This document shows, piece by piece, positions 1-9,397 of a stretch of 64,000 bases of DNA; the stretch's first letter is position 1, and each line of letters opens with the position of its first letter. The notes below the pieces were generated by a model. That model saw only the letters and a list, made by a program, of their open reading frames with translations. It searched no databases and was not told where the DNA came from. The position numbers and the translations under genes were made by a program. Origin of the DNA: Pycnococcus provasolii (taxonomy: Eukaryota > Chlorophyta > Pseudoscourfieldiophyceae > Pseudoscourfieldiales); NCBI GenBank assembly GCA_049487715.1, contig CP150583.1, positions 310,001 through 374,000 on the forward strand, given 5' to 3'.

Positions 1-105
1 CTTCAGGCAACTTCAGGTTGAGGGTTACCTTCGCACTCGGCCGAGCAGCGCGTGAGACAGGGACAGCGCGCACCGCATCCCCACGCCGAAGAGGAGCTCT
101 GCACG

Positions 106-3100
106 ATGGCACACACGCGCTCTCTCTCGCCGTCGGCACTGCCGGAGACGATGTCGGCACTCAACGAACTGGATGCGGCAGCCGAGAACGTGCAGAGGAC
201 GTTCCGAGGGCACGCGGTGCGGAACGAGCTTGCGTCCGTACGCGCGTGCCAGGAGAAGAAGGGCGGGCTGTGCTGCCTGCACGTGCATATGGACGGCGGT
301 CTCTGGCAAAAGGCAAACAACTTGCTGAAGCTCAAGCGCGCGTTCGAGAAAGATTATCTTGACAGCAAGCGGAGACGGGAGCGCGACGAGGCGTTGATGA
401 GAAAGGGTCTAAGCAGCGAGCGAGTGAAGACGGAGTTGGACACCGCCCAGGAACTTTCAAAGTTGGACTTCCGCCAGCAGGGTGACAGGCAGTTCTACAC
501 CACGGAAGGGCTGCGGCAGCGCCGGCGATGTCGCACGCACCCTGTGCTCATATCTGAAATCGAGAGGTGGTGGGCGCGCTTTCAGTACACGGACGAGTCG
601 AGCCACTGCATGACCTGTGACGAGTACTGCATGATGAACGTCGGTTTGCAGCTGGCTCTTGGCAATCCCAAAGCGGACGACGAAGAGCTGACGAGGGTGA
701 GCGCCGAAGACTTCTTCGAGGATGGCAAGGGCGAGTTTCTCCTCGACCATCCGAGCTTCTTCGAGGCGCTGTTCGAGCTCGCAGACATCTGGACGGAGTC
801 AACGGACCCTACGGTGTACGCCGAGTTTCTGCACACGGCTGGACTGGGCGTCGAGAACGCGCTCGCGAAGTACGGAGATCGCATCGCGGCGATTGCGCAG
901 GCGGCCAAGGAGAGGCTGCTCAGCAACGAGTTTGGCAGGATGCGATCCTTCTTCGAAAGAGGCTTGGACGGGAAGATGCGCGACGCCTTTGGGCGCGTGA
1001 TTGTGCAGGGTGCCGACGGCCGGTGGTACGACGAGAACGGAAACTTACTTTACGACGGAGATGGAAAGCCCGTCATGTACTCCGGACTCAACGCACAGGG
1101 CGGAGCGCTCACGGGGTCCGCTAGGGATGCGTTGGATAAGGATAAGGCGACGACGATGAAGACTCCTTACGGGCTGAAAATAGGCGAGGACGGCAAGATG
1201 CGTGATGCCAACGGGCGCGTGATTGTGCAGGGTGCCGATGGGCGCTGGTATGATGAGAATGGAAATCTCCTCTATGACGAGAGTGGCAACGCGGTCTCGA
1301 ACCCAGTTGGATTAAGTGTTGGTGATGACGGGAAGATGCGAGACTCATTTGGGCGTGTGCTTGTGAAGGGTGCCGACGGGCGCTGGTACGACGAGAATGG
1401 AAATCTCCTTTATGATGAGAATGGAAACTTGAATGGAGGACCACCTGGTCTAATGATGGACATGGACGGACAAATTCGCGATGCGAATGGGCGCGTTCTA
1501 GTCCAGGGTGCCGACGGCCGCTGGTACGACGAGAATGGAAATCTGTTGTACGACGAGAACGGAAATCCGATCAACGGTGCCTCCGGATTGGCCATGGGCG
1601 CGGATGGTAAGATGCGTGATGCGAACGGGCGCGTTCTAGTCCAGGGTGCCGACGGCCGCTGGTACGACGAGAATGGTAATCTGCTGTACGACGAGAACGG
1701 AAATCTGATCAACGGATTGGCCATGGGCGCGGATGGTAAGATGCGTGATGCGAGCGGGCGCGTTCTAGTCCAGGGTGCCGACGGCCGCTGGTACGATGAG
1801 AATGGAAATCTGCTGTTCGACGAGAACGAAAGTCCGATTCATGGCAAGGGTGGTTATATGGGAGGCAAACATCGGAGGAAAAAAGGCGAAAATGCACGGT
1901 GGAAGGAAGTGGGAGACTCAAAAGCCTCTAACATTCAGTCAAAAGTGGAGGCACCCACCGATGCATACACAGAATCGAATGGATTATATCGAGATGCCAG
2001 CGGAGCATGGCACGTTCCCGGCAAGGTGGATCAGGCCAATTATGAGTCGCGAAATCTTGGTCCCGATCGAATCAAAGCTCCGGATAAACGCCGCGAGAAG
2101 CATGTGTTCGCAGAACCGGTTGAGACGAAAGAGATCGAAAAGCAAACTTTTTCTATGTCAGCTGCTTTTGCCAGTACTCGAGATGCACCAGAGAAGGAGA
2201 AGGGGAAGGAGAAGAACTCGAGCAAGGACAAGAAGGCGCGACGACTCAAAACGAAAGACTCGGTGGAGCATGGGTCTTATGATGCTGAATCGCCTCGTGC
2301 TCCTGTGGACAGATCAAATCGCGCGAAGGTTCCACCTTTGAAATTGACCAAAGAATCCAACGACGCCATAGACAAGATTATGCAAATGCGCGCTGGCGCT
2401 GGCGCTCGCGTCGATACCGATGGTGACATTGGAAACTTCAAGCCAAAAAAGCCGGACGCACCTGCACCGCCTGCACAGTCTAAAAGCATACGAAGGAGAG
2501 TCATTTCAGCACGTGGTTCGAACGAGGCTGAGAAAGCACCTGCGAGGAAAGCACAGGCGATGAAGCGTGGCGGTGCGCTGTCGGCTAGACCTGGTGTAGG
2601 CAGCGCTGCACAACTTGGAGGGCAAGGCGGTGCGAACGAGGCTGAGAGAGCACCTGCGAGGAAAGTACAGGCGTTGAAGCGTGGCGGTTCGCTGTCGGCT
2701 AGACCTGGTGTAGGGATGACCACTACCAGGGATGCCAACGCAGCACAACTTGGAGAGGAAGGCATCCAGCATGCAAATAGGCGGCGCCGTGGCGCTGCCG
2801 ACGAAGGCGAGCACGATGCGTACGAGGAATACATCCCGACTAAGCAATATCTCGAACCGTTCAGTAAGGGACCAGTCGAACGTCTCAATGAGGATGAAGA
2901 AGCGGCCGATGCCAGAGAAGCAAGGATGAAAGCTGCGGAACGACAAAATATGGAGAGCATGGCCAAACACGCCGAGGAAGTCGACACGCTAATTTCGCAA
3001 TTGAAGGACCGTACTACACGCACGACCGATTCGAGTGTACCGGTAGCTCAAAGCGCACGCGGTGCACGCGATAGCACACTGCGACAAAGTAATGATGCAC

Positions 3101-4269
3101 GCGGTTCGCAGACGCATCGCGGGGACGTGCCCCGTGGCGTTCAGTCGGCAAGACCCGCCCAAAATTATACTGCGGAGGAAAAGTTCAAGGCGACGCGTGA
3201 AATTCCGTCCATGGGAATCAAAAATCTGGACGCTTTGGATCTCGGCAATATAAGCAAGCACAACAATGGTGGGAAGTCTCCCAAACCTCGCTTCGAAACG
3301 CCTTACCAGCGTATGCAGAGAGAGAAGGAGGAACAAGCTCTGCGCAAACGCGCACCTCATTCTGCAAAATTGCAACGTGGTGCTTCGCAGAAGAAATCTA
3401 ACAATGCGGTACATCTTCCTCCCGTGAATTATAAATCAGGTCAATCTGGCACGGATGTATGGAAAACAGCTTCAGACGCGAAGGAGCAGAAAGCCAAGAG
3501 ACGTGAGGCTGTCCATGCCGCTCTCAGCCAGGCGAAGAAAACGACGATGCTGCCTCCAATTTCTAAGAAACCGCGTACGGTTGGTGGCGCTTTGCTGCCA
3601 CCTTCGAAAGCTCGTTCAAAAATTCGCGAGAGTCAGGTCAAGGAAATTGCTGACAAGCCCGCATACACGTTGGAAAAGAAACAGCAGCTTTATACATTAG
3701 ACATGAATTTGCCTATGAATGCTGCAGCTGGCAATGGTCGCATGAAATTGAATCGTGATGACGCAGCCTTGTCTCATCAGAATCGTGGCGACAAGACAGC
3801 CCTCGTCCCGTCTGGGGCTTTGTCTTCACGTCGTCCGCGTCGCAACTCCAAAACTACAAGTCCCACGCCGATTCCTATCGGTATGGACTTGACGCCTCGC
3901 ACGACGCTTCCAGCAATGCCCGCACGCTCAGGTGGGGGAATGCTGAGAAAACAAGAATCCTTCCGAGGCACGGGGGTTTCTCGCGCCGTAAGGCCGTCAA
4001 AAAATTCCTCCTCACATATTGCTAACATGGTATTGGAAGCATTTTCCACACGCCGGCGTACTGCCCGGTCATCGCATAGTCGTCGTAACACGGCGCAGAG
4101 TCGCAGGGGCAAACGTGCGGCAGCCGTGGCTGTGCGCAAGCTTCTCTCACGACGCGGTCGTCGTGGTTCGAAGAAGGAGCACCCGCAAGTTCTTTTCGTG
4201 GACGATGTCGCTCCTGGTGCCGACAGAATCGGCGCGCGCCCTGCTCTGGAGCTCCCGCCTCTTTGCTAA
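106..4269 (+). CDS. IQ-motif protein with six DENGN-type repeats
   Basis: A reading frame of about 1387 residues begins at the first in-frame ATG (106); the frame is open further up only through a GTG at 52. Near the N-terminus is an IQ-like calmodulin-binding segment (VQRTFRGHAVRNELASVRA). A Cys- and acid-rich region with EF-hand character follows. Six tandem copies of a roughly 33-46 residue unit (967-1866) each carry the core DGRWYDENGNLLYDENGN. The C-terminal half is Lys/Arg-rich and low in complexity, has a 38-residue tandem duplication (2512-2739), and ends in a very basic tail. The repeat recalls acidic Asp/Asn calcium-binding loops, but I recognise no named family. It converges with the next gene, with 39 bp between stops. 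A cytoskeletal or ciliary role is only a guess. Confidence 0.75.
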   Translation: MAHTRSLSPSALPETMSALNELDAAAENVQRTFRGHAVRNELASVRACQEKKGGLCCLHVHMDGGLWQKANNLLKLKRAFEKDYLDSKRRRERDEALMRKGLSSERVKTELDTAQELSKLDFRQQGDRQFYTTEGLRQRRRCRTHPVLISEIERWWARFQYTDESSHCMTCDEYCMMNVGLQLALGNPKADDEELTRVSAEDFFEDGKGEFLLDHPSFFEALFELADIWTESTDPTVYAEFLHTAGLGVENALAKYGDRIAAIAQAAKERLLSNEFGRMRSFFERGLDGKMRDAFGRVIVQGADGRWYDENGNLLYDGDGKPVMYSGLNAQGGALTGSARDALDKDKATTMKTPYGLKIGEDGKMRDANGRVIVQGADGRWYDENGNLLYDESGNAVSNPVGLSVGDDGKMRDSFGRVLVKGADGRWYDENGNLLYDENGNLNGGPPGLMMDMDGQIRDANGRVLVQGADGRWYDENGNLLYDENGNPINGASGLAMGADGKMRDANGRVLVQGADGRWYDENGNLLYDENGNLINGLAMGADGKMRDASGRVLVQGADGRWYDENGNLLFDENESPIHGKGGYMGGKHRRKKGENARWKEVGDSKASNIQSKVEAPTDAYTESNGLYRDASGAWHVPGKVDQANYESRNLGPDRIKAPDKRREKHVFAEPVETKEIEKQTFSMSAAFASTRDAPEKEKGKEKNSSKDKKARRLKTKDSVEHGSYDAESPRAPVDRSNRAKVPPLKLTKESNDAIDKIMQMRAGAGARVDTDGDIGNFKPKKPDAPAPPAQSKSIRRRVISARGSNEAEKAPARKAQAMKRGGALSARPGVGSAAQLGGQGGANEAERAPARKVQALKRGGSLSARPGVGMTTTRDANAAQLGEEGIQHANRRRRGAADEGEHDAYEEYIPTKQYLEPFSKGPVERLNEDEEAADAREARMKAAERQNMESMAKHAEEVDTLISQLKDRTTRTTDSSVPVAQSARGARDSTLRQSNDARGSQTHRGDVPRGVQSARPAQNYTAEEKFKATREIPSMGIKNLDALDLGNISKHNNGGKSPKPRFETPYQRMQREKEEQALRKRAPHSAKLQRGASQKKSNNAVHLPPVNYKSGQSGTDVWKTASDAKEQKAKRREAVHAALSQAKKTTMLPPISKKPRTVGGALLPPSKARSKIRESQVKEIADKPAYTLEKKQQLYTLDMNLPMNAAAGNGRMKLNRDDAALSHQNRGDKTALVPSGALSSRRPRRNSKTTSPTPIPIGMDLTPRTTLPAMPARSGGGMLRKQESFRGTGVSRAVRPSKNSSSHIANMVLEAFSTRRRTARSSHSRRNTAQSRRGKRAAAVAVRKLLSRRGRRGSKKEHPQVLFVDDVAPGADRIGARPALELPPLC
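967..1866 (+). repeat. Six in-frame protein-coding repeats (WYDENGN units)
   Basis: Six copies of a unit start at DGKMRD or DGQIRD and run through RVLVQGADGRWYDENGN to a variable spacer. The cores are nearly invariant in protein and very similar in DNA, with variable linkers of 5-30 residues. A seventh degenerate copy (NGLYRDASGAWHVPGK) follows near 1980. This points to recent unequal crossing-over or gene conversion within the gene. Confidence 0.85.
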
Positions 4270-4308
4270 ATTTGTATTTTGTTATATGAAAGAAAAAAAA
4301 CTGTATAC

Positions 4309-6909
4309 TTATCTTAAAGTTTCTGCCATACTAGCGTTTGCACGCTCGACACGAACACTCTCCTCCCACCACAGCGCAAAGTCTCCAAAGTGCACGGATT
4401 CGTTGCCGGGTGTGGTGGCTGGATAGTCAGCGGCGTTGCGCTTGTCTCCTTGTAATTTGAGGCCGTGTTTTGCTAGCGCGGCATCAAGACGCGGGAGATC
4501 ACGGCGGGGAATTGTGCCCTGGCCACCATCATCCACCTCGACGAAGGCGCGCTCCAGAGGATTCAAATCTCTCGGACTTCGCCCAAAATCGTCATAAGGC
4601 GAGTAGTCATACGAGCTAGCTGGAGGGGCTATCAATCCCAGGCTCGAGCCAGAACTAGCACGAAGAGCTTCGCTAACCCGAATTGCCTCGCTTCGCGGTG
4701 ATGCAAGCACGAGAGATTTCATTGCCATGGATGTGCGGGTTATATTGAACTCGCCCTTTGTACTCGTCGCAGAATTCCATCCTCGAGCAGCCACCGACCG
4801 ACGACCTGTGTGCGAATCCTTACCGCCGAGGTTATTCCATGGATGAACGTACATATTTGGCCTCTCACCGATTGCGTCAGAGCCCGAGTCCTTTGCGTAG
4901 GCGCGCCTTCCACCTCGCGCAAACGTTCTCTGCTGGTATGCGTAGGACCGAGTCTCTGGCGGCGACGCAGTCATCGGACGAACTGTTGCGCCAACGTTGT
5001 AGTGTGGTCGAGAGCGAATCATAGGACTCGTCGCCGCCTTGCTTTTCGGCACAATCACGCCATGCCTTGACTGCGCGATCCGTGATCCGTGCTCCATTTT
5101 AATTGATGTTTCGCCTTCTCGAGGACCGCTCCATTCTGGCAATTCCATCCACGACTCAACCTCGACGTCACGGGCTTGTTTGTAGCCCCAAACGGCGTTG
5201 CAGAGGTGGTGGTTAGCAAGGAGATCCTCCGGATGAAAGTCAACGCTGATTGCTGGATGCTTGGTGTCTCCCTGCGCATGCTTCATGGGTGTCGGAGCCG
5301 ACGAGGCTAAGCCCAAAATGCCCCTCGCCTTTGGCTGCAGCGCATTGCCGCGTATATACCGCTCGCTGATGTCCATGGCAACCAAGCTCGGCGTTTCGAC
5401 GAGCTGAATGAAAGCCGCGTCTTCGTGCAGGTGGTCGAGCGTTTTCATGACCGATGCACTGTCCGTGCCAGAGGGCGTTGCGGATGCGGCGAGCGCGGCA
5501 CGTGAAGCTGGTGTTCGCATATTCGCTGCGCCCCCAGAGCGCTTCTGCAGAGAGGTCGGACTTGCTTCCGCGCGTTCCAACGCGCTGTGAATGAAGCTCC
5601 TGCGCTTGCGACGTGCACCGGCGGGGGTGGCCGGCGTACCCGAGGCGTCGCCATCCGCGTCGTCGCTCTCCACACCCGCCTGCGAGGCGTGCGGCGTGTT
5701 GATTGCGACTGCCGGCGAACCAAGTCCCGCATTCGTGAGCATCTGCCGGTTGTTCGACCTGTGCAGCAGGCGCTGCAGGTGCGGGTTGACTTCGCGAATG
5801 AAGTTCCAGACAGTGGAGACGTTGTGAACCGCTCGTCGCACCTTGTCGCGGCGTTCGCAGTCCGCGAGCTGGGTGCGCATCCACTCCGCCTGCTTATGGA
5901 TGCTCTTCACTCCGCTGTACCTCTCCACGAAGTCGAGAGGCTCCACCCACACCCACGACTCCAGGCCAGACTCGCACGTGCGCGTTCTTCCGTCGTCCCA
6001 GGGCTGCGCCGTCGCTCTGCGCCCGTCGCCGTCGTCGTATTTCACGCTCTCCCACGGTTCGATGAGCGTGATGCAAACTGCATACAGCGCCGCGGCACCG
6101 GCCACCTCGCCTCGGCGGTGCATTGCCCGCGCGTGCAGGCGGAACGCGCGCACCGTAGTGTCGAGCGCATCCATGGCGACGTTCGTGTGGTCGTGTTCTC
6201 CTGTAATGCCGTCGACGTCGTATGAGTCAGGGTGGTGGTGCACTCCAATGTCTGCGGGAAGTCCGTGCCACAGGTGGTGTTCGTGCTCTGGCTTTGCTTC
6301 CTTGGTTTCTTTGGACTCGTCGACACTTTGCAGCGTTTTCCCCTGCGTTCTGTTCGGATCTGGGCTGAGTCCGTGCACGCGGTGGTAGTGGTCGAGTTGC
6401 GTGTTGAGCGTGAGCAGCGCAAGGCTCGCGTCCGCCTGCGCCGCGTGCAGTCTTCCCTGCGCTAGGTAGCACGCGCCGCGCGCCAGCAGCGGTGCCGGTG
6501 CGAGTCCCGCTGTGGCGATAGCCTCTGTGTATGCGTGGCACGCCGCGCTGAGTTGTCCTTCCGCGAGAAGTTCGTCTGCGTCCATTTTAAGTTCTCTGGC
6601 TAACTTCGCCTTGGCGGCCATACGCGCCGATGGGGACGAATGGGATGCCGACGACGAAACCTGGCCGTGGCGAGGATGATGATGATGGTGATTCTGAGAA
6701 GGATGACGACCACCACCAGCAGCTGAATTCCCGCCGACGACGGAAGGTGGCGTCGTCGCCAAGACAGAGAACGTAGGTGAACCACTCACCACACCATCCG
6801 CAGCCGACCCACTCACACCATTTGCATCCGCATCCGCATCCGAAGAAGAAGAAGTGTGTGTGCGAGACAATAAATGTGGTGTGACTGAGGGAGAGACGGA
6901 CATGGACAT
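4309..6909 (-). CDS. TPR-like protein with C-terminal EF-hand-like region
   Basis: The 866-residue frame starts at an ATG (6909). After a His/Ser-rich leader, two helical-repeat segments fit degenerate TPR units: one around LLAEGQLSAACHAYTEAI and GACYLAQGRLHAAQADASL, another around ALHARAMHRRGEVAGAAALYA. The middle is low in complexity (Ala/Ser/Arg). The C-terminal segment from LERAFVEVDDGGQGTIPRRDL onward resembles an EF-hand-type helix-loop-helix (D-x-G-x-G) that has lost part of the calcium loop. TPR proteins are co-chaperones or assembly scaffolds; no specific partner can be read here. It shares a divergent 5' region with the ankyrin-like gene on the other strand. Confidence 0.7.
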   Translation of the reverse strand: MSMSVSPSVTPHLLSRTHTSSSSDADADANGVSGSAADGVVSGSPTFSVLATTPPSVVGGNSAAGGGRHPSQNHHHHHPRHGQVSSSASHSSPSARMAAKAKLARELKMDADELLAEGQLSAACHAYTEAIATAGLAPAPLLARGACYLAQGRLHAAQADASLALLTLNTQLDHYHRVHGLSPDPNRTQGKTLQSVDESKETKEAKPEHEHHLWHGLPADIGVHHHPDSYDVDGITGEHDHTNVAMDALDTTVRAFRLHARAMHRRGEVAGAAALYAVCITLIEPWESVKYDDGDGRRATAQPWDDGRTRTCESGLESWVWVEPLDFVERYSGVKSIHKQAEWMRTQLADCERRDKVRRAVHNVSTVWNFIREVNPHLQRLLHRSNNRQMLTNAGLGSPAVAINTPHASQAGVESDDADGDASGTPATPAGARRKRRSFIHSALERAEASPTSLQKRSGGAANMRTPASRAALAASATPSGTDSASVMKTLDHLHEDAAFIQLVETPSLVAMDISERYIRGNALQPKARGILGLASSAPTPMKHAQGDTKHPAISVDFHPEDLLANHHLCNAVWGYKQARDVEVESWMELPEWSGPREGETSIKMEHGSRIAQSRHGVIVPKSKAATSPMIRSRPHYNVGATVRPMTASPPETRSYAYQQRTFARGGRRAYAKDSGSDAIGERPNMYVHPWNNLGGKDSHTGRRSVAARGWNSATSTKGEFNITRTSMAMKSLVLASPRSEAIRVSEALRASSGSSLGLIAPPASSYDYSPYDDFGRSPRDLNPLERAFVEVDDGGQGTIPRRDLPRLDAALAKHGLKLQGDKRNAADYPATTPGNESVHFGDFALWWEESVRVERANASMAETLR

Positions 6910-7674
6910 GGATGGCTATTCACACGACACGACACCTGGACACGGACACGGACACTTAGAAATGAAATGAAATGAAATGAACGGCGTGAGAGTGAAATGA
7001 CCGAAATGGGACCAGACCGTTCACCGCATTCATGGCGTGCCTGATTCACCTGCTTTATGAGTGGTTCTTGACCAGCTTCAGCTTCAGCTGAAACCAAATA
7101 AAACGGTGTTGTTGTTGTTCTTGATGACCATGTTGACGTGCGTGAAGAACGTGCGTGATGCCGTGATGAGTGATCGGCTATTGTCGTTGATCTGTTGCTC
7201 GCATGAAAAGGCGTGTTCTTGACCAGCAGAAAACGGTGTTCTTCACCACGTGACTATCGTTTACAATCGGCGTCGTGTTTACTTGATCGGCGTGGAGGTC
7301 ATTGGTGTCCATCCATTGCACGGTCTTCTTTGAGACGCGAACCGTCGCCGATGTACCTTTGGTTCCAACGAGTGATTAGGTCGGGGAAATGTTTCACATC
7401 CCTCCCCGACCTAATCACTCGACCAAACCAAAGTGGCTCGGAACCTCATCTCTAAAACAAGCGGACTCTCTACTCCCTAGTACTACCTTTAGAGGGCGTG
7501 CACTGTGGTTTCGGACCGATCAAGAATCACGCCGATCAAGCACGTAGTCAAGCACGTGGTCAAAAAGCTGCGTCACGCTCTTGCTCACGCTCACGCTCAC
7601 GCTCTTGCTCTTGGGATCTGTGCCCTTGGTTGGGATTTCCTCCTCATTCCTCGTCATTATCCTTGTGTGTGGTG
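6910..7674. other. Divergent intergenic region, 765 bp
   Basis: This lies between the start of the minus-strand TPR gene and the likely ATG of the plus-strand ankyrin-like gene, so it probably holds both promoters. It contains short direct repeats (AAAACGGTGTT near 7100 and 7231) and the long hairpin listed separately. The plus-strand frame is open from 7498 through a GTG, but no ATG occurs before 7675. Confidence 0.6.
7357..7433. repeat. Long hairpin: 31-nt arms, 15-nt loop
   Basis: The arms at 7357-7387 and 7403-7433 are reverse complements of equal length with only four adjacent mismatches. The inner 19 bp (from CGAGTGATTAGG to the loop) pair perfectly, and the loop is 15 nt. It could be a small-RNA precursor, a miniature foldback element or a regulatory cruciform upstream of the ankyrin-like gene. 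Confidence 0.85.
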
Positions 7675-9282
7675 ATGGCGCCTGCTGATGACACATCTGC
7701 TCCATCCGACGGTGACTCCGACGATTACAACGACGACAACGACGACCGATTTGATTCCGAGTGGTGGTGGCCCGTTCCCACAGTGGAGTCAGGCGGTGTT
7801 GATGATGACACAGGTTCCAAGATAGATGCACGTGCAGGTGTCCCTCAACCTGTCGGAGCGCCGTGGTCGCTCTTCACGCCGCGCTCGATGTTAGTATTAG
7901 CGGGACCGTCGGCGTCGTCGTGCACGTCTCAAGATTACCTCCGCAATGCTCTGGGATGTGATGGTGATGATGCACACGAACCTGACGGCGTATTACTTCA
8001 TACGGTGGATACGGACGCGCTCATACCTTGCTCGGCGCCGACGTCGTCCGCGAGACACGTTCTCCTATCCGCGGACGTCCTACTGCTAGCGTGTGATGCC
8101 AATAACGTCAACCTCGTGCGCACAATCCTCGACCAAGCAGAGACAGGTGACGCCGTTTTCGCCAATATCGCCTTTCGCAGGTATCCGCTCAGCATCGACC
8201 CGCGTCACGAATACGAACCTGACGAAGACGACTTGGAAAGCTGGCTCGCACCGATGACGATCTTAGACCGCGTCGTTGAACGCGGGTTCGCTTCCATTGC
8301 GCGCCTGCTGGTGAAGAAATACGCGCACCATGATCCAAGCGGACTTCCCGTGCTAAGCGAACGAGCGCGCGCGAACGCGAAAAAGTACGAACACTCGACG
8401 CGATACGGAAGCAGAAGTCACATGGACGTCGCGCTCGCATACCTCGCGAGCTTCGCAGGTAACGGGGAGACGTGCTTGGCGTGCTTGGAAGAACTCGGGT
8501 GGTCGAACCACGGCGGGGAAAGCGACGCCGCTGCCAGACTCTCCAAGCCGCTTTCAATCGCCATTTCACGCGGTGCCGCAGGAGTTGCCGCTGCGTTCAT
8601 ACGCGCCGGCGCTTCAGTCGAAGACTTCAAGCAGGAACGCGGTGCGAACTCGCGTGCCGGTGGCCTACGGCTCGCCTTCAGCGGCGCGCACAACTGCGAG
8701 CGACCTTTGTGCGTTGCAGCCCGAACACTCGCAAATCCAACCGTCGTCGGGATCCTGCTGCTCAAGGGGGCGAAATGCCGCCATCCGAACCGCGTCGACG
8801 ACTACGCCGCAGCGAGTGACGCTAGGGGACTCTCAGCAACTGTCACAGCCCTCCCGGCGGATGGCGTGCATCTGCCCGTGGACAGCGCAAACGCTTCGCT
8901 CGACCAGCTTCGTCGCGACATTGCTCTCGGCGTCGTCGACATGCCCGAAGGATGTCCTACGCTTCAACTCGCGTCCGACGCCCGTGACGTGCTGGCGCGC
9001 GCCACCGCCGGCGTTTCGCTCGTGTGGAGTGAAGAGAACCATGCGAAACATCCTCACGAATTCCGTGCCGGTGTGCGTGAGATGTTGAAGGCGCTGTACT
9101 GCGCGCCGCTCGAAGGCACTGACGACTGCGCTGGATCGAATTTCGAATTCGCGAATCACTTTAGGCGTCTCGGCGAGCCGTCCCTGCGAGGTATGATCAT
9201 CGCGCGTATGGTCGCTCGACTCGCGCGCACGTGCGTGTGGCCCGAGCTGCCTTTGTCGTTGTGGGATCCACGCGTCCACTAA
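7675..9282 (+). CDS. Ankyrin-repeat-like protein
   Basis: About 535 residues from the first in-frame ATG (7675); the frame is open upstream from a GTG at 7498. An acidic N-terminus (DSDDYNDDNDDRFDSEWWW) is followed by helical repeats of ankyrin type: LLLACDANNVNLVRTILD, TILDRVVERGFASIARLLVKKY, PLSIAISRGAAGVAAAFIRAGA and PLCVAARTLANPTVVGILLLKGAK. These keep the typical small residue, double-helix and G-A pattern, but the repeats are divergent. Such repeats mediate protein binding; the partner is unknown. A TGTAA signal lies 71 nt after the stop (9353). It converges with UBA2, 115 bp between stops. Confidence 0.7.
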   Translation: MAPADDTSAPSDGDSDDYNDDNDDRFDSEWWWPVPTVESGGVDDDTGSKIDARAGVPQPVGAPWSLFTPRSMLVLAGPSASSCTSQDYLRNALGCDGDDAHEPDGVLLHTVDTDALIPCSAPTSSARHVLLSADVLLLACDANNVNLVRTILDQAETGDAVFANIAFRRYPLSIDPRHEYEPDEDDLESWLAPMTILDRVVERGFASIARLLVKKYAHHDPSGLPVLSERARANAKKYEHSTRYGSRSHMDVALAYLASFAGNGETCLACLEELGWSNHGGESDAAARLSKPLSIAISRGAAGVAAAFIRAGASVEDFKQERGANSRAGGLRLAFSGAHNCERPLCVAARTLANPTVVGILLLKGAKCRHPNRVDDYAAASDARGLSATVTALPADGVHLPVDSANASLDQLRRDIALGVVDMPEGCPTLQLASDARDVLARATAGVSLVWSEENHAKHPHEFRAGVREMLKALYCAPLEGTDDCAGSNFEFANHFRRLGEPSLRGMIIARMVARLARTCVWPELPLSLWDPRVH

Positions 9283-9397
9283 TGTTGTTGTGTGACGTAC
9301 ATACATCACATGTACCGGTATGTATGATAAAAAATGAGGCTCTTGAAGAGCGTGTAACCTTGAGTACAAATATGAACTTAAAAAATGAATAGGGAAG

